NCBI RefSeq assembly: GCF_004114795.1
Contig: NZ_CP035311.1
Coordinates: 558,001-622,000, forward strand
Length of the DNA: 64,000 nucleotides
From: Janthinobacterium sp. 17J80-10
GTDB taxonomy: Bacteria > Pseudomonadota > Gammaproteobacteria > Burkholderiales > Burkholderiaceae_D
Direction: 5' to 3'
This document shows, in pieces, positions 9,096 through 20,187 of the stretch (positions within the stretch are counted from its first letter, which is position 1; every line of letters begins with the position of its first letter). Below the pieces are notes generated by a model, which made no database searches, was not told the origin of the DNA, and saw nothing but the letters and a program-made list of their open reading frames with translations. Position numbers and translations under genes: made by a program.

Positions 9096-9139
9096 GACGC
9101 CCGGTACCGTTTTTTGAGAAACGGACCGGGCGTTTTTTT
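9096..9139 (+). terminator. Rho-independent terminator
   Basis: ACGCCCGG and CCGGGCGT frame a second paired segment CCGTTT / AAACGG, giving a long stem around 9097-9132, with seven T residues at 9133-9139. It ends the 8764-8976 transcript and may also insulate the convergent MocR gene. Confidence 0.9.
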
Positions 9140-9211
9140 ATGTACTGTGGAGATACTCCAGTGTAATTCCGCTGGTTCAATGCTGGATCTTCATAGGAGC
9201 GCACACTGACG

Positions 9212-10591
9212 CTAGCCGGGAAGGCTGGCAAGAAAGCGCGGATCGGAGGCGTACGTGACGTTATAGCGTGCCCATGAAGTGACTTGCTGGGGGTCGACCA
9301 GGAAAATGGCGCCCGGCGCCAGCACGATATTCTGCTTCATCAAATTCCGGGCCAGCTGCATCGAATCGGGCGCGCCCGGAATCGTGGCCCACAAATAAAG
9401 ACTGTGCCGGGCTTGATGGAATACCGGATAGCCCCGGCTTGAAAAAATCCTTGCGGCGGAATCGGTTGCTTCTTCGAGGCGGTCGCGCAGGCGGCTGATG
9501 TTGCGCTTGAAGCTGCCCTCGGTAACGATCGCTTCCAGCGTCCGTTCGCAGTATTCCGAACTGCTGACGTGCAGCAGCATCTTGACGTCCGCGAGGTCGC
9601 TGGCAAGGTCCGGATGGCAGGCGATGAACCCGACACGCAGCGCTGGTGAAACCGTTTTGGAAAAACTGCCAATATAGATGGTGCGGTTCAACTGGTCGAG
9701 CGTCGAAATGCGCAGCATGCTGTCCGACTTGAGGTCGGCGAAAGGGTCATCCTCGACAATCAGCAGGTCATGCTGTTCGGCCAGGTGCAGGATGCGGTGC
9801 GCCTTGGCCGGCGAAGTATCCGAACCGGTCGGATTGTGTCCGAGAGTCTGGGTGAAAAAGAGCCGCGGCCTGGTGGTTTGAAGGATCTGTTCAAGCGCCT
9901 GGACATTAGGGCCATCCCACTGGCGCGGCACGCCCACGATCCGGGCACCGCGCAACTTGAGCTTGCCGAAGAGCGGGTAATAACCCGGTTCATCCACCAG
10001 CACCGTGTCGCCCGGCTTGACGAAATTGGCGATGACGATCTCCATCGCGGCATTGGCGCCGTGCGTCAGGACGATCTGGTTTGGCGTCGCTTCGATTGCC
10101 ATGCCGGCCAGCCTGCGCGCGAGGTAATGGCGCAGCGGCGCATAGCCGAACCGCGTGCCGTAGCGGCACATCGTGCCCAGGCGCGTCGCATGGCTGAGCT
10201 TCTTCGAACATTTGTCGAATTCGACTTCCGCAGTCCATGCGACCGGCATAAAGCCATCGCCCACATGGAGGTCGCCGGGCGCATCGCGCAACTGCTCCCG
10301 CATCAGCCAGACGATATCCATCGCGCAGTCCAGCGATGTCGGCTCGACGTCAGACATGGTTGCGCGCGGCATGCCGGCGACAAAATAGCCGGAGCCGCGC
10401 CTGGGTTCGATCAGCCCTTTGGCGGTCAGGTCGTCATAGGCATTGATGACCGTGTTATTGGAGTGGCCATGCGATTTTGCATACTCGCGAATCGAAGGAA
10501 GTTTTTGGCCTTCGGCATAGATGCCTTGCGTAATCTGGAGTGCAATGAAGTTCGCAATGGAGCGGGCGATCGAGGTTTCACGGGTATTCAT
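9212..10591 (-). CDS. MocR-family transcriptional regulator with aminotransferase-like domain
   Basis: 459 residues. An N-terminal GntR-type winged helix (residues about 8-75: IRE-AKSHGHSNNTVINAYDDL followed by GLIEPRRGSGYFV) is fused to a fold-type I aminotransferase domain. The PLP-binding Lys lies in SFSKTVSPALRVGF. MocR regulators use PLP or an aldimine as effector and often control vitamin B6, GABA, taurine or amino-acid genes; the target here cannot be read from sequence. It diverges from acs with 361 bases between, containing a short near-palindrome AGGTacACCT at 10631-10640 near its own start that could be an autoregulatory site. Confidence 0.92.
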   Translation of the reverse strand: MNTRETSIARSIANFIALQITQGIYAEGQKLPSIREYAKSHGHSNNTVINAYDDLTAKGLIEPRRGSGYFVAGMPRATMSDVEPTSLDCAMDIVWLMREQLRDAPGDLHVGDGFMPVAWTAEVEFDKCSKKLSHATRLGTMCRYGTRFGYAPLRHYLARRLAGMAIEATPNQIVLTHGANAAMEIVIANFVKPGDTVLVDEPGYYPLFGKLKLRGARIVGVPRQWDGPNVQALEQILQTTRPRLFFTQTLGHNPTGSDTSPAKAHRILHLAEQHDLLIVEDDPFADLKSDSMLRISTLDQLNRTIYIGSFSKTVSPALRVGFIACHPDLASDLADVKMLLHVSSSEYCERTLEAIVTEGSFKRNISRLRDRLEEATDSAARIFSSRGYPVFHQARHSLYLWATIPGAPDSMQLARNLMKQNIVLAPGAIFLVDPQQVTSWARYNVTYASDPRFLASLPG

Positions 10592-10952
10592 GGCACATCC
10601 GTTTGCTGTTGCAATGCATCAAAGTGTTATAGGTACACCTGATAGTGTGTTTGTTTCTATTGTAACTTTCAAGCATGCAAGGCTGATGCTACTCTGCGTC
10701 GGTTTGATAAAAAAATTTCGCATTCCTCATATCACAATCCAGGCAAGCCTTACCTGTCTCATGCATGTTGATTCCTTTGCAATAGTACGGATCCGTGCCT
10801 TTCAGCAGGCCAGCAAGGAAGTTGCACTCTCCTCTTGCCTGGCGAGTCGATATGGTCGTGACTTTTTTCTGCGCCCGGCAAATGACAATCACAACAATGC
10901 CGGGCAAGGGGTGCGCGCAGTAGAGTTTTGATAACAATGTGTGGAGACGACA
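10592..10952. promoter_or_regulatory. MocR gene - acs divergent intergenic region
   Basis: 361 bases without a supported gene. Near the MocR start are AGTGTTAT and GATAGTGT flanking AGGTACACCT (10631-10640), a plausible operator. A Cys-containing minus-strand frame ending at 10689 is discussed as rejected. I see no strong sigma-70 promoter or sigma-54 element for acs by eye. Confidence 0.4.
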
Positions 10953-12941
<1,989 letters not shown>

Positions 12942-13052
12942 GCAGCAAGGTAAAGGCTGCACCCGCAAGCGTCACATCAAGAAAGGCGCGGGATGCAGCA
13001 AACAATTCGCAGTTCATGAGATTGCGAAATCCATTCATCAAAAGGAGAGACA

Positions 13053-13361
13053 ATGCAGGACGATTTGGTACAGAAAATCAAGACCAATCCGAAGTACCAG
13101 GAACTGGTCGCGAAGCGCTCGCGCTTCGGCTGGTGGTTGAGCGCCATGATGCTTGTGGTGTATTACGGCTACATTCTCTTGATCGCTTTTAACAAGGAAT
13201 TGCTGAACCAAAAATTAGGCGATGGGGTAATGACCGTGGGCATGCCGCTTGGCTTGTTCGTGATCCTGTTTACCGTTGTTATCACAGGGATTTACGTTCG
13301 CCGCGCCAACAGCGAGTTCGATGAGCTGACCGCTGCAATCCGCAAAGAGGTGAATGTATGA
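13053..13361 (+). CDS. yjcH: DUF485 inner-membrane protein YjcH
   Basis: A 102-residue protein with two membrane segments ([20 protein letters not shown] and [20 protein letters not shown]). It belongs to DUF485, nearly always encoded next to actP in an acs-yjcH-actP operon. AAGGAGAGAC gives a good ribosome-binding site. The stop overlaps the actP start by four bases, indicating coupled translation. Its precise role in acetate uptake is not established. Confidence 0.95.
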   Translation: MQDDLVQKIKTNPKYQELVAKRSRFGWWLSAMMLVVYYGYILLIAFNKELLNQKLGDGVMTVGMPLGLFVILFTVVITGIYVRRANSEFDELTAAIRKEVNV

Positions 13362-15022
13362 AAAACCTGAAAAACCTTTTTGCGCTCGGCGCGCTTGCAT
13401 TGCTGAGCGCCGGTGCCCATGCTGCTGGCGCGGACCTCGGCCAGGCCACCAAGCAGCCAACCAACTGGACCGCGATCATCATGTTCGGCGCGTTCGTGTT
13501 GTTTACCCTGTTCATTACCAAATGGGCTGCGGCAAAAACCAAGTCGGCCGCCGACTTCTATACCGCGGGTGGGGGCATCACTGGCTTCCAGAACGGCCTG
13601 GCGATCGCCGGCGACTACATGTCGGCCGCATCCTTCCTCGGCATTTCGGCTGCGGTGTACCTGAATGGCTATGATGGCCTGATCTATTCGATCGGCTTCC
13701 TGGTCGGCTGGCCGGTGATCACTTTCCTGATGGCTGAGCGCCTGCGCAACCTCGGACGCTTCACTTTTGCTGACGTTGCCGCGTACCGCTTTCAGCAGGC
13801 GCCGATCCGCGCGTTTGCTGCCTCCGGCACGCTGGTGGTGGTGGCGTTCTACCTGATTGCCCAGATGGTGGGTGCAGGTCAGCTGATCAAGCTGCTGTTC
13901 GGTCTCGAATACTGGATGGCGGTCGTCATCGTTGGTTCGCTGATGATGGTGTACGTGCTGTTCGGCGGCATGACGGCAACCACCTGGGTGCAGATCATCA
14001 AGGCGATCATGCTGCTGGCCGGTGCCAGCTTCATGGCATTCATGGTCATGGCCGAGTTCAGTTTCAGCCCGGAGGCGCTGTTTGCCAAAGCGGTGTCGCT
14101 GCACGACAAGAAAGAATTGATCATGGGGCCGGGGACCTTCATCAAGGATCCGATTTCCGCAATTTCCTTCGGCATGGCGCTGATGTTCGGCACCGCCGGC
14201 CTGCCGCATATCCTGATGCGCTTCTTTACGGTGCCGAGCGCCAAGGAAGCACGTAAGTCGGTGTTCTGGGCAACCACCTGGATCGGCTATTTTTATATCC
14301 TTACCTTTATCATCGGCTTTGGCGCCATCGTGCTGGTCAGCGTCAATCCCGTCTATAAGGATGCAGCCGGCAAACTGCTTGGCGGTAACAACATGGCGGC
14401 GATTCACCTGGCAAGCGCGGTCGGCGGCAACGTTTTCCTCGGCTTCATCTCTGCCGTTGCCTTCGCGACCATCCTGGCAGTGGTCGCCGGGCTGACGCTG
14501 TCGGGCGCATCCGCCGTGTCGCATGACCTGTATGCGACTGTGTTCAAGAAGGGCAAGGCCAGCAGCAAGGATGAGCTCAAGGTATCGCGCCTGACCACCA
14601 TCGTGCTCGGCATCGTCGCCGTGGTGCTGGGCATCGTGTTCGAGAAACAGAACATCGCCTTCATGGTGTCACTGGCATTCGCTGTGGCGGCATCGGCGAA
14701 TTTCCCGGTATTGTTCATGTCGGTGCTCTGGAAAGACTGCACTACCCGCGGCGCAACGATCGGCGGTTTCCTCGGCCTGATTACGGCCGTGGCGCTGACG
14801 GTCCTGTCGAAGTCGGTATGGGTTGATGTGTTCGGCAATGCGAATGCGATCTTCCCCTACACCTCGCCGGCGCTGTTTTCCATGACCGCTGGCTTCGTGG
14901 GCATCTGGCTGTTCTCGATCCTCGACAATAGCGACCAGGGTAAGCGTGACCGCGCAGGCTACGACGCCCAGAAAGTTCGTTCGGAAACCGGTATCGGCGC
15001 GGCTGCCGCCTCCGGCCACTAA
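13358..15022 (+). CDS. actP: Cation/acetate symporter ActP
   Basis: A 554-residue SSS-family transporter. An N-terminal signal-like segment ([20 protein letters not shown]) precedes about 13 membrane helices; the [20 protein letters not shown] and [15 protein letters not shown] regions are typical of the sodium/solute symporter core. ActP takes up acetate and other short monocarboxylates with a cation. Start overlaps yjcH (ATGA). A 7-bp hairpin lies after the stop. Confidence 0.96.
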   Translation: MKNLKNLFALGALALLSAGAHAAGADLGQATKQPTNWTAIIMFGAFVLFTLFITKWAAAKTKSAADFYTAGGGITGFQNGLAIAGDYMSAASFLGISAAVYLNGYDGLIYSIGFLVGWPVITFLMAERLRNLGRFTFADVAAYRFQQAPIRAFAASGTLVVVAFYLIAQMVGAGQLIKLLFGLEYWMAVVIVGSLMMVYVLFGGMTATTWVQIIKAIMLLAGASFMAFMVMAEFSFSPEALFAKAVSLHDKKELIMGPGTFIKDPISAISFGMALMFGTAGLPHILMRFFTVPSAKEARKSVFWATTWIGYFYILTFIIGFGAIVLVSVNPVYKDAAGKLLGGNNMAAIHLASAVGGNVFLGFISAVAFATILAVVAGLTLSGASAVSHDLYATVFKKGKASSKDELKVSRLTTIVLGIVAVVLGIVFEKQNIAFMVSLAFAVAASANFPVLFMSVLWKDCTTRGATIGGFLGLITAVALTVLSKSVWVDVFGNANAIFPYTSPALFSMTAGFVGIWLFSILDNSDQGKRDRAGYDAQKVRSETGIGAAAASGH

Positions 15023-15035
15023 GACGCGTCTCCCA

Positions 15036-15060
15036 CCCGGCCGACCTAGCGTTGGCCGGG
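15036..15060. terminator. Hairpin between convergent actP and HD-GYP remnant
   Basis: CCCGGCC (15036-15042) and GGCCGGG (15054-15060) with an 11-base loop. No T run is present on either side, so it may be a Rho-independent terminator of weak type or simply an intergenic hairpin. Confidence 0.45.
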
Positions 15061-15076
15061 CAAGCGCTATCTGCCG

Positions 15077-16199
15077 CTATGCCTTCGCTTGCGCATCGTG
15101 CAGCGCATCGTAGATGTCGGGAAGATAAGAAACGATATCGCCGTCAAGCGCGCCTTCGCACACCATCTTGTACAGTATCGACAGGCATGCCTCTTTCGGC
15201 ATCCCTGGCCGATATGGACGGTCTTCGGTGATGGCGGTAAAAACATCCGCAACCGCGACGATGCGCGCTTCCAGAGGCAGGTGACGCGGACGGAACGGAT
15301 AGCCGGTGCCATCCAGTCGTTCATGATGGAAGGCTGCCCAGGCACAAACCGTTTCCAGGCCCGGGACCGCGGAAAGTATCTGGTGCGTGTAATAGGGATG
15401 CTGGCGGATCAGTTGCATTTCATCCGGTGCAAGCTTGCCTGGCTTGTCGAGCAATACGACAGGCACCGACAACTTGCCGATGTCATGCAGGTAACCAGCT
15501 ATGCCGACCAGCCTGACGCCGGCGCCACGCAAGCCCAGACGCGCCGCCAGCAGTTCGCTGGCGCAGGATATTTTCCTTGTACTTGCTGACAAAATCGAGC
15601 CAGAACGACTCCGCTGCGGATAGTTCGTCGAATATTTCGATCAGCATGGGAAGAAACTGCGCGCCGGCTCCCGTTCGGATTGCGCTGCAGATGTCGTTTT
15701 TCTGGGCAAGGATGTGCAAGTCTTCCCTGGGAAGTACCGCCAGACGGTCAGCCAGCCTCAGGATGTGGCTGGCCAGCGGGATGGCATGGCCGGCCCTGGC
15801 GGCTATTTTGGCGGCCCGCCAGTCCACATGGTGAAAACGGATGATTGTCGCTGCTTGCGTAAACGGCGGAAAATCGTGCAGCATGAGGTAGCCCTCTTCG
15901 GCATGCTCATGAATGTTTGCTTCGTCCGTCATGTCGCCGTCGTATACAGTCAGAGCCTTGTCCAGCAACGGGAGAGAGTAGGGCTGGCACACTGCGGCGA
16001 TATCGTGCAAGGCGCCGGCGACGATAATGTCCTGGATCGCATCGCCAGAAAAGCCTGCAAGCTCGGCGATGCGCGCGGATAGATATGCTACGCGCAGGTG
16101 ATGTTCGCCAATAGCGGGATGAAGAAGATCGATCGCCCGCGAGAACGACATCACCATGTCGAATAGCGCGACATCGACGCATCCGGCTTCGCCATTCAC
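15077..16199 (-). pseudogene. HD-GYP c-di-GMP phosphodiesterase-like gene, broken by frameshift and probable internal deletion
   Basis: Two overlapping minus-strand frames make up the locus. The first (GTG at 16199, stop at 15483) encodes an N-terminal HD domain with GALHDIA and ends in-family at ESFWLDFVSKYKENIL before running into junk. The second frame (from about 15560 to 15077) resumes with SELLAARLGLRGAGVRLVGI, then GYLHDIGKL and FHHERLDGTGYPF, the HD-GYP signature. Intact relatives have roughly 40-50 residues between these blocks, including the first metal His region; they are missing here. The locus is 12 bases downstream of the hemerythrin gene and probably shares its transcript. A sequencing error alone would not explain the missing segment. 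Confidence 0.7.
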
Positions 16200-16211
16200 G
16201 CCTGGCCCGTG

Positions 16212-16622
16212 TCAGAACGCTTCGATCTCGGGATAGAACTCCCGGTCTTCGCGGCGGATGCGTTCATGCAGCATTTTCAAGACACGATTTGCGTCCGCCC
16301 TGAATCCTTCAGGGTCGCAGGTTACGGCGTCAGAGGTATTCCAGCGCCTTGCAAAGCCTTGATACTTTTCCGCAATAGCTTTCATCTCGGCTTGATATTC
16401 GCCGCCTTTCTTGGCAAGGCGGGCGTTAGCGCTCATTTTCAGGGCAGGATAAAGCACGGTGTCTTCAACGGCGAGATGCAACTTGATGACCGAACTCATT
16501 GATATGACAAGGCGCGCAATCGCCGGCGCATTTTCCGCGATGCCTGTGACGGCATAATTTCGAAGCGAATCGATGCAGCCATAAATCTTTTCGTGCTGCA
16601 CTTTGAATTTGTCGATTTTCAT
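16212..16622 (-). CDS. Hemerythrin domain protein
   Basis: A 136-residue four-helix protein starting MKIDKFKVQHEKIYGCIDSL. Candidate di-iron ligands are His in the first helix (QHEKI), His and Glu in IKLHLAVEDTVLYP, and His/Glu/Asp in MLHERIRREDREFYPE. Bacterial hemerythrins bind O2 or NO, and related proteins repair or sense nitrosative damage. The start at 16622 is chosen because longer in-frame starts would run into the divergent gene at 16682. The neighbouring FmdE-like and HMA-like genes and an NsrR-type site support a role in NO or oxygen response (inference). Confidence 0.85.
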   Translation of the reverse strand: MKIDKFKVQHEKIYGCIDSLRNYAVTGIAENAPAIARLVISMSSVIKLHLAVEDTVLYPALKMSANARLAKKGGEYQAEMKAIAEKYQGFARRWNTSDAVTCDPEGFRADANRVLKMLHERIRREDREFYPEIEAF

Positions 16623-16681
16623 TTTTGAGCCATCCTGATTGAGCGAACTTTGAAATTGATTCGGCAAGTTGGGAATACACC

Positions 16682-16897
16682 ATGGAAAAGCAGGGTAGTC
16701 GCAAGGCAAAAACATATCGGCCAGGCGTATGGAGTACGGATGAATACGTTCGCGAATGGGCAATAAACCAAGTCAAGGGTAAAGGCGAATGCCGCATTCC
16801 ATTGCAATGCCTGCAGCATTCCTGGGTGGCCAGAATCCGTTTTGACAAGCCGGGGAAGCCTGTCGAACGCATCAGGGAGCAGCTGACGCCAGCCTGA
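16682..16897 (+). CDS. 71-residue orphan protein, paralogue of the 8764-8976 product
   Basis: Starts MEKQGSRKAKTYRPGVWSTD and ends in ERIREQLTPA. More than half its residues match the product at 8764-8976, including WSTDEY, EC-IPLQ, LQ-SWVAR and PGKPVER. It is divergent from the hemerythrin gene, with only 59 bases between the two starts, so their promoters must interleave. It converges on the FmdE-like gene. No membrane or secretion signal. Function unknown; position suggests a link with hemerythrin and NO response. Confidence 0.85.
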   Translation: MEKQGSRKAKTYRPGVWSTDEYVREWAINQVKGKGECRIPLQCLQHSWVARIRFDKPGKPVERIREQLTPA

Positions 16898-16932
16898 AAT
16901 GTCTGTACGCCAGGTTCATTCTGCAAGCGGGA

Positions 16933-17547
16933 TTAAAACGTCGTCGCCGCTACCGAAATCAGTTCCTGATCGTTCGCATGATCGATCAGGATACGTCTGA
17001 CGCGGTCTTGCCACAGCGCTGCAAAATCGCGGCCTTCTTGCGGAGTCGCCTGGCCTTCGAGGATTTTTCGCAGCAGGCCAGTGGTGCGTGGATCGGCCGG
17101 GACCCGGCTCATGTGCATGCCAAGCACAACCGATTCCCCACTGTCGACGCGGTCGAAACGCACTTCGCCTTCCAGGGCGCAGGTGAAGTACATCAGGTTC
17201 TGGCGCCGGAAGCTGTGTCCGATGCCTTTGAATCCGCCTGGGCCCGCAGCTCCCGTCACAAGCCCGACCACACTGGCGATGACGCCGGTCACGCCGTCAT
17301 CCTGAGACGCAGCAAAACGGACCTGGAGATTGCCGCGCTCGGGTATTTGCTCCGGGTACAGCAAGTCAAGCGCCCTCCTGGTCAGCAGGTAGGCGCCAGC
17401 GACGGTCGGGCAGGAATGGCCTGCCAGACGCACCGCATCAATATACCGGTAGGTGAGCAGGCCGTCATTGCACGCGCCGAGAAATCCGGCGAGCCTGTCA
17501 CGGACCGTGATGGCGGGCGCCTGGTCGAAAAAAGCAGGGTAGTTCAT
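16933..17547 (-). CDS. FmdE-like putative metal-binding protein
   Basis: A 204-residue protein starting MNYPAFFDQAP. The motif LAGHSCPTVAGAYLLTRRAL matches the FmdE-type GHxCP block, which in characterised structures carries a metal-binding Cys. A second conserved-looking Cys lies in YFTCALEGEV. FmdE-like domains occur near molybdenum or anaerobic respiration genes, but the function of bacterial stand-alone members is unclear. I place the start at 17547 because GGAGACGACC precedes that ATG; an in-frame upstream ATG at 17571 lacks this. It is downstream of the HMA-like gene in a probable operon. Confidence 0.65.
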   Translation of the reverse strand: MNYPAFFDQAPAITVRDRLAGFLGACNDGLLTYRYIDAVRLAGHSCPTVAGAYLLTRRALDLLYPEQIPERGNLQVRFAASQDDGVTGVIASVVGLVTGAAGPGGFKGIGHSFRRQNLMYFTCALEGEVRFDRVDSGESVVLGMHMSRVPADPRTTGLLRKILEGQATPQEGRDFAALWQDRVRRILIDHANDQELISVAATTF

Positions 17548-17645
17548 GGTCGTCTCCGGATCGTAAGCCATGCAAAATGCGATAGCAATGTCCCACGCCC
17601 TGTCTGGTCACGCCGGCGTATTGCAGCCGCGCGGGTGCAGGGGCA

Positions 17646-17900
17646 TTAACCGCCGCAACTGCCGCAGCACATGCCTGCTTCCCCATGTGCGAGCGGCTTG
17701 ACACGCAGCCCGGCTTTCTGCAGGACTGTACGCAGTTCCTGGACCGAAGTGAGGTTTTCATCAAAGGCGACATCGATGGCGCCTGCCGCGGTAGTGATCG
17801 CCACCTTGCTTACGCCGCTCATGGAATTCAATAGTTGCGCAGCTTGCAACGCGCCGGCTTCGTTCAGGGGGCTGGCAAGGGTGAGTGTTTCGGATTTCAT
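17646..17900 (-). CDS. HMA-like small protein with Cys-rich C-terminus
   Basis: An 84-residue protein starting MKSETLTLASPLNEAG. The middle (LNSMSGVSKVAITTAAGAIDVAFDEN followed by LRTVLQKAGL) has the beta-alpha-beta spacing of heavy-metal-associated domains, but the usual CxxC is absent; instead the end reads MCCGSCGG, a possible metal site. AAGGAGC precedes the start. It is the first gene of a minus-strand pair with the FmdE-like gene, directly behind an NsrR-type operator. Assignment to HMA is from pattern only. Confidence 0.6.
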   Translation of the reverse strand: MKSETLTLASPLNEAGALQAAQLLNSMSGVSKVAITTAAGAIDVAFDENLTSVQELRTVLQKAGLRVKPLAHGEAGMCCGSCGG

Positions 17901-17962
17901 GATGCTCCTTGGATGCACAGGTAAGGGTTGCTCGAGTCGTTTGGGTAGAAGTACTCTACCAT

Positions 17963-17985
17963 AAGATGCAGATGAAATGCATCTT
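17963..17985 (-). promoter_or_regulatory. NsrR-type operator upstream of the HMA-like/FmdE-like operon
   Basis: Read on the minus strand the site is AAGATGCATTT, then C, then ATCTGCATCTT. This is an 11-1-11 dyad matching the proteobacterial NsrR pattern in its outer halves, with two mismatches near the centre. Outer arms AAGATGCA and TGCATCTT are a perfect 8-bp inverted repeat. It lies about 63 bases upstream of the 17900 start, where a -10-like TATGGT follows. NsrR is an Fe-S repressor released by nitric oxide. No nsrR gene is in this window. Confidence 0.6.
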
Positions 17986-18143
17986 TTAATTTACCCAGGG
18001 TTGGCAGCATCCAGCGTTGCGCCATGCGAAACGCCCGTTTTCAATTACAGGCATGCGCTGCTGGTGCAATCTCAAATGACAACGGATGTGATAGCGTATG
18101 GGTTCAAATTGACCAGGCGCCACTTTCTGATATTCGCAAACAG

Positions 18144-18827
18144 ATGCATATACTGATCGTCGAAGACGATGCCACCATTGCCGATAACCTGTATGAATTT
18201 CTCGCAGCCCGGGGTTATGGCGTCGATGCGGCGCCAAATGGCTTGACGGCCATGCACCTGCTCGCCACCCAGCAATTCGATGCAGTGGTGCTGGATATCG
18301 GCCTGCCTGGCATGGATGGCTTGACGCTGGCGCAGCGCCTGCGCCGGGATGCGCAGTCGGCAGTGCCGATCCTGATGCTGACGGCGCGCGACACGCTCGA
18401 CGACAAGCTGGCCGGTTTTGACGCTGGCGCAGACGATTACCTGGTCAAGCCGTTCGCCCTGAAGGAGGTCGAAGCACGTCTGCTGGCGCTGGTGCGCCGT
18501 GCCCAAGGCCACACAGTCGAGAAACTGCAACGGGTCGGCGAACTGGCGTATGACCCGTTCTCCGGCATTGCAACCTGGCGCGGCGAAGCGCTCAAACTGC
18601 CGCCCAAGACGCTGAAGCTTCTGCAGGCCTTGCTGGCGCGTCCTGGACGCCTGTTTTCCCGGGACGAACTGGAACAGGCGGTGTGGGGGCAGCTGCAGGC
18701 CAACAGCGATACCTTGCGCAGCCACCTGTCGCAATTGCGGCGCGAACTCACGCTGGAGGATGGGAAAAGCATGATCGAGACCGTGCACGGCCGAGGTTAC
18801 CGCCTGGTGGAGCCGCATGAGAAATAG
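18144..18827 (+). CDS. OmpR-family response regulator
   Basis: A 227-residue regulator. The receiver domain starts MHILIVEDDATIADNLYEFL, with phospho-acceptor Asp in VVLDIGLPGMDGL and the conserved Lys in DYLVKPFAL. A winged-helix domain of the OmpR/PhoB type follows (LLQALLARPGRLFSRDELEQ). The start at 18144 gives the standard receiver N-terminus. The 3' end overlaps the sensor kinase by 11 bases. The pair is followed by the envelope enzymes at 20188 and 22101, its likely targets. Confidence 0.93.
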   Translation: MHILIVEDDATIADNLYEFLAARGYGVDAAPNGLTAMHLLATQQFDAVVLDIGLPGMDGLTLAQRLRRDAQSAVPILMLTARDTLDDKLAGFDAGADDYLVKPFALKEVEARLLALVRRAQGHTVEKLQRVGELAYDPFSGIATWRGEALKLPPKTLKLLQALLARPGRLFSRDELEQAVWGQLQANSDTLRSHLSQLRRELTLEDGKSMIETVHGRGYRLVEPHEK

Positions 18828-20097
18828 CCTGCGCTGGCGCCTGGCGTGGAGTTTCGCGCTGCTATCCACACTGGCAGTGCTGATCCAGGCAATTGCCCTG
18901 TTCATGACCACCGAGGAACAGGAAGAAGACATGATTGACGAGGTGGTCAATGTGACCCTCGACGACATCCTGACACGGTCAGGCGGCACAATGCCGGGGC
19001 TGTCGCAGCAATCGCTCACGCAGCGCCTCAGCCTTTACCACTTGCGCCCGGGTGAGTCGCCCGCGCCGCTACCCAGGGAATATGGCAGCAAGCCGGTCGG
19101 TAACTACGAGTGGTACAGCAGCAGCACCGAATACCACATCGGCATACGCGAGGTGGGTGGCGAGCGCTTCTACCTTTTGTACGATGTCGGCGAACATGAG
19201 GTGCGCCTGGAACGGTTGCGCTGGAATCTGGTGACCGGCATCTTCGTTCTGGGGCTGGTTTCCTTGTGGCTGGGTTATTGGCTTGCCGGCCGCCTGCTGT
19301 ATCAGCTGCAAAAGATGACCGATCACCTGCAGCGCGACGACCGGGCCCAATTGTATGAATCCGGATTGGACCGCGAAGTTGGCCTGCTGGCGCGCGCGCT
19401 GGACGATTACCGCCAGCGCAACCGCGAATTGCTGTCGCGCGAGCGTGAATTCACCGCCAATGTCAGCCACGAATTGCGCACCCCGCTCACGCGCGTGCGC
19501 ACCAGCGCCGAGCTCCTGCTGGAAGAACCGGCACTCGCCGAGCGTGCCAGGACGCGCCTGGAGCGCATCGTCACTGCCGCCGATGACATGGAGGCGCGTT
19601 TGCGCGGGCTGCTGTTTCTGGCGCGCGAGACGGCGCTGGCGACGCTGCAGCGGCTCGACTTGCGCCAGCGGGTGCAAGCCAGCGCGGGCCAGTTTGCGCC
19701 GGCGTGTACTGCCGCCGGCGTGGGTCTGGACGTGCTGGTGCCGCCCGAGACCATGATCGAAGCGGATGCGTCATTGCTGGCATTGTTGCTGGATAACCTG
19801 ATCGGCAATGCCGCGCGTTATACGCGCGAGGGCAAGATCACGATCGATTTCGCCGATGGCGCATTGACGGTCTGCGATACCGGTCCCGGCATCGCGCCGG
19901 AACATCTTGCGCATGTGTTCGACCGCCATTATCGCGCCAGTGATATTCCTGGCGGCATGGGATTGGGCCTGTCGATTGTCGAGCGTATTTGCGCTGCGCA
20001 TGGCTGGCATTGCAGCATCGACAGCGTCGCCGAGCCGGGGGACCCGCGCCAGGGGACGCGGGTGACAGTGCGTTTTGCGCCGGCGGCACCGATTTAG
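18817..20097 (+). CDS. Sensor histidine kinase (EnvZ/PmrB type)
   Basis: 426 residues. Two membrane segments (AWSFALLSTLAVLIQAIALF and WNLVTGIFVLGLVSLWLGYW) bracket a periplasmic sensor region of about 110 residues containing several acidic residues (TEEQEEDMIDE). The HisKA H-box is FTANVSHELRTPLTR, and the ATPase domain shows DNLIGNAARYT, CDTGPGIAPE and GGMGLGLSIV. It phosphorylates the regulator encoded just upstream. The acidic periplasmic stretch might sense cations or cationic peptides, by analogy with PmrB; that is speculation. Confidence 0.93.
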   Translation: MRNSLRWRLAWSFALLSTLAVLIQAIALFMTTEEQEEDMIDEVVNVTLDDILTRSGGTMPGLSQQSLTQRLSLYHLRPGESPAPLPREYGSKPVGNYEWYSSSTEYHIGIREVGGERFYLLYDVGEHEVRLERLRWNLVTGIFVLGLVSLWLGYWLAGRLLYQLQKMTDHLQRDDRAQLYESGLDREVGLLARALDDYRQRNRELLSREREFTANVSHELRTPLTRVRTSAELLLEEPALAERARTRLERIVTAADDMEARLRGLLFLARETALATLQRLDLRQRVQASAGQFAPACTAAGVGLDVLVPPETMIEADASLLALLLDNLIGNAARYTREGKITIDFADGALTVCDTGPGIAPEHLAHVFDRHYRASDIPGGMGLGLSIVERICAAHGWHCSIDSVAEPGDPRQGTRVTVRFAPAAPI

Positions 20098-20187
20098 CCA
20101 GCCACTTCACAATTCCATCACATAAGCGGCAGGCATTCTTCACAGGCACATTTCTACACTCCAGTTGTTAACCTGGAGGAATGACGT

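Noticed and set aside
10689-10920. Minus-strand frame with several Cys (ending CLDCDMRNAKFFYQTDAE) between the MocR gene and acs
   Set aside because: No ATG or good ribosome-binding site in a sensible place, and the long frame continues through acs on the other strand; coding potential is unsupported.
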